Positions 61,878 to 64,000 of a DNA stretch of 64,000 nt are shown here, piece by piece (the stretch's first letter is position 1; each line of letters begins with the position of its first letter). A model generated the notes under the pieces. It saw only the letters and a list, made by a program, of their open reading frames with translations, was not told the origin of the DNA and searched no databases. The stretch spans positions 434,001 through 498,000 of the forward strand of contig NZ_LT837803.1 of the NCBI RefSeq assembly GCF_900174485.1, given 5' to 3'. This DNA is from Sterolibacterium denitrificans (lineage in GTDB: Bacteria > Pseudomonadota > Gammaproteobacteria > Burkholderiales > Rhodocyclaceae). A program made the position numbers and the translations under genes.

Positions 61878-62659
61878 ACGCCCATGACGGCAAGGTGGCG
61901 CTGGTCACCGGTGCCGCCTCGGGCATCGGCTACGCGCTTTGCCGCGAGCTGCATGCGCGTGGCGCGACGGTGCATGCCGCCGACCTGAACGAGGCCGGGC
62001 TGGCGCGCCTGCGGCAGGAATGCGGCGACCGGCTCGTGACGACGCGGCTCGACGTCGCCGACGAAGACGCGGTGCGGGACTGGATCGAGCGCGCGGCGGC
62101 GGAACGGGGGCGCGTCGACTATCTGTTCAACAACGCCGGCATCGTCGTCGGCGGCGACTTCGAGGCCATGGATCGCGCCGCCTGGCGGAAGATCATCGAC
62201 ATCAACCTGTGGGGCGTCATCCACGGCAGCCAGCACGGCTACGCGCTGATGCGGCGGCAGGGTTGCGGCCACATCGTCAACACGGCGTCGACGGCCGGCG
62301 TCATGCCGGTCGCGCGCTCCACCGCCTATGCGACGACCAAGCACGCCGTCGTCGGCCTGTCGACTTCGCTGCGCGAGGAGGGCCGCGCCCATGGCATCCG
62401 CGTCAGCGTGGTGATTCCCGGCCTCGTCGACACCAACATCTTCAGCACGGCCACCAACATCGGCGGCCACGACTACGACGCGGCGATCCGCAAGGTGCCG
62501 ATCGGCAAGATCTCGCCGCAGCGGGCCGCGCGCGCCATCCTCGCTGGCGTCGCCGCCAACCGCCAGTACATCGTCTTCCCGGCCTACAACCGCCTGATCG
62601 TCGGCCTGAGCCGGGCGTTTCCCGGCGTCATGGGCTGGCTGATCAACCGCGCGACTTGA
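61874..62659 (+). CDS. Short-chain dehydrogenase/reductase
   Basis: This ~261-residue classical SDR starts at the ATG at 61874, overlapping cysQ. It has ALVTGAASGIGYALCRELHA, NNAG in DYLFNNAGIVVGGDFEAMDR, Ser in HIVNTASTAGVMPVARS and the Tyr-Lys pair in TAYATTKHAVVGLS. It is distinct from the SDR two genes upstream. Its 3' end overlaps the convergent TetR gene by 17 bases. Both SDRs probably act on the substrate handled by the sulfotransferase. Confidence 0.9.
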
Positions 62660-63362
62660 CGCGGCCCGGCTCCGCCGGCTGCGCGCGCAAGGCACGAAGA
62701 AAGTGGCGTTCGAGATAGCCGCGCAACTGCGCTTCGGTCTTGTATTCGGTGGGCGGCAGAAGCAGCAGCGACAGCAGCAGGCGCGCGCCGTAGCCGACGA
62801 TCTCGTCGAGATCGAGGTCGTCGCGGATTTCGCCGACGCGCCGCGCGACGCGGAAGGACTCGCGGAAAAAGTCGGTCGTCAGTTGCATCGACTCGGGATC
62901 GCCGAGGTAGTTGCGGCTGACCCACAGCGCCGCCTGCTCGGAGAACAGGGCTTGATGCAGCGGCGTCTTCGGCGCGTTCTTCAGCGTGAACACCAGGTAG
63001 TCGAGCAGGAATTCGCAGAAGGATTCCGCTTCGCCGACCGTGCGCCGGAACTGTTCGAGAAAGTCGCGCGCTTCCTCGCGGAACACGGCGAGCATCACCG
63101 CCTCGCGGTTGGGGAAGTAACGGTACAGCGTGGCGCGCGCGACGCGGGCACGGGTGGCGATGTCGGCCATCGTCGTCTGTTCGATCGCCTGCTCGGCATA
63201 GCAGGTGCGCGCGGCGAGGATCAGCTTGAGGCGCGCCTCGTCGGGCCTGGCGTTCTGGCCCGCGCCCCAGCGCTGGGTGGCGGTCTTGCGGCGGATGGTC
63301 TTGGCGGTAGCCGTGGTACGGGTGGTACTGGTGGTCTTGGCGGTCTGGTTCTTCGTGCTCAT
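62643..63362 (-). CDS. TetR/AcrR family transcriptional regulator
   Basis: This ~239-residue regulator starts at the ATG at 63362. An unusual Thr/Lys/Arg-rich N-terminal tail of ~45 residues (TTSTTRTTATAKTIRRKTAT) precedes the TetR helix-turn-helix (ARTCYAEQAIEQTTMADIAT, then RARVARATLYRYFPNREAVM). The C-terminal domain is of the KstR2/FadR-like helical type. It is convergent with the second SDR and divergent from the VOC gene, so it may control either side. Confidence 0.88.
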   Translation of the reverse strand: MSTKNQTAKTTSTTRTTATAKTIRRKTATQRWGAGQNARPDEARLKLILAARTCYAEQAIEQTTMADIATRARVARATLYRYFPNREAVMLAVFREEARDFLEQFRRTVGEAESFCEFLLDYLVFTLKNAPKTPLHQALFSEQAALWVSRNYLGDPESMQLTTDFFRESFRVARRVGEIRDDLDLDEIVGYGARLLLSLLLLPPTEYKTEAQLRGYLERHFLRALRAQPAEPGRVKSRG

Positions 63363-63421
63363 CGGCGCATCATATCCGATTCGGTGATCAAAAATATCAC
63401 ACAAAAAACAAAGTGCGTCTT

Positions 63422-63439
63422 ATTATTCGGACAAATAAT
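63422..63439. promoter_or_regulatory. Possible operator: 6-bp inverted repeat between tetR and the VOC gene
   Basis: ATTATT (63422-63427) and AATAAT (63434-63439) form a perfect inverted repeat with a 6-bp spacer, in the 109-bp divergent gap. A second weak pair, GTGAT...ATCAC, lies about 30 bp before it. The arms are short and AT-rich, so this could be chance, but it is placed where the TetR protein would be expected to bind. Confidence 0.35.
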
Positions 63440-63471
63440 TCTAATCTGTCTCGTTCATGGAGGACGTCTTG

Positions 63472-64000
63472 GTGCAGGAATCTTCCGCTTCTTCGCATTT
63501 CGGCCCGGTTCGGCAGCTCGGCTACGTCGTTGCCGACCTCGACGCGGAACTCGAATGCTGGCGCCGCCAGCGCGGCGTCGGAACGTGGACCGTGATCCGC
63601 AATGTACGCCTCAACAGCCATTATCGCGGTGAACCGAGCAAGCCGCTGATCGACCTCGCCCTGGCCTACCACGGCGAGGTGCAGATCGAACTGATCCAGC
63701 AGCGCAACGCGGCGCCGTCGCCCTATCGCGCCTGCATCGAGGCGGGGCGTTACGGTCTGCATCATCTGGCCTTCCTCTGCGCTAACATCGCCGCCGCCGT
63801 GCGCCGCGCCGAGGCGCGCGGCTGGCAGGTGGCTTGCGATATCCGCATGACGGGCAGCGGCCGCTACGTGTATCTGCAATCGCCGCGCCTCGGCGCGGAT
63901 GTCTATATCGAACTTCTCGAAGCGTCTCCGGTGATGCGCCGGATGATCGCCCGGGGCATGGCGGAGACGGCGCAGTGGCAGGGCGCTGGCGCGCCGCTCG
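63472..64000 (+). CDS. VOC-family (glyoxalase/bleomycin-resistance fold) protein, 3' end outside window
   Basis: The frame is open to the window edge, giving at least 176 residues. Two VOC repeats are visible: FGPVRQLGYVVADLDAELEC with the first strand, and RYGLHHLAFLCANIAAAVRR with a potential metal His pair, ending YLQSPRLGADVYIELLEASP with a metal Glu. Starts: an ATG at 63457 is possible, but GGAGG (63459-63463) fits TTG 63469 or GTG 63472 better; the GTG is used. VOC enzymes include dioxygenases, lyases and isomerases. It is divergent from tetR. Confidence 0.75.
   Translation, partial: MQESSASSHFGPVRQLGYVVADLDAELECWRRQRGVGTWTVIRNVRLNSHYRGEPSKPLIDLALAYHGEVQIELIQQRNAAPSPYRACIEAGRYGLHHLAFLCANIAAAVRRAEARGWQVACDIRMTGSGRYVYLQSPRLGADVYIELLEASPVMRRMIARGMAETAQWQGAGAPL

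Overview
The window reads as a chromosomal segment of a GC-rich betaproteobacterium, most likely in or near Rhodocyclales/Sterolibacteriaceae. That placement is inferred from gene content and order; nothing here fixes the genus. The pointers are the origin-proximal order yidC-mnmE-mnmG-rsmG-parA-parB-atpIBEFHAGDC, a class I PHA synthase, DUF2782 and BPSS1780-type proteins, the nadD-rsfS-rlmH-maf-rng cluster and a CysN-CysC fusion. Coding density is high and many neighbours overlap by ATGA.

Region by region. 0-13.2 kb is the origin-side housekeeping block: the end of yidC, tRNA modification (mnmE, mnmG), 16S rRNA methylation (rsmG), chromosome partition (parA, parB) with two parS-like sites between mnmE and mnmG, then the complete F1Fo ATP synthase operon behind a near-consensus sigma70 promoter and closed by an intrinsic terminator. 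13.4-19.9 kb is a self-contained RND efflux operon headed by a TetR repressor whose promoter contains a 21-bp palindrome. 20-25.8 kb is an accessory patch: a solitary MlaF-like ATPase, an orphan FixJ-type response regulator, a small lipoprotein-like frame, a VapBC-type toxin-antitoxin pair, a porin, a Fic-domain protein with an altered catalytic motif, and many dispersed intergenic repeats. 25.8-31 kb holds argS, a SPOR protein, dsbA, an SDR, a nucleotidyltransferase pair and a PIN protein. 31-53.4 kb is mostly housekeeping: phaC, a metallo-beta-lactamase-fold enzyme, rng, maf, rlmH, rsfS, nadD, a LOG protein, polA, nhaA, ispE, lolB, a large TPR protein, the yqjD/E/K-like trio, a semialdehyde dehydrogenase, an NlpC/P60 lipoprotein, a BtuF-like protein and an AraC regulator.

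53.6-64 kb is the most interesting part. Sulfate activation genes (cysNC, cysD) lie divergently from a four-gene run: a DUF1214-sulfotransferase fusion, an SDR, a CysQ-like phosphatase and a second SDR. Together these could make PAPS, use it to sulfate an organic substrate, remove the by-product PAP and oxidise or reduce the substrate. Between the two blocks is an IS630-like transposase remnant whose reading frame has no stop and continues in frame into CysD. A TetR regulator and a truncated VOC-family gene, divergent from each other, end the window.
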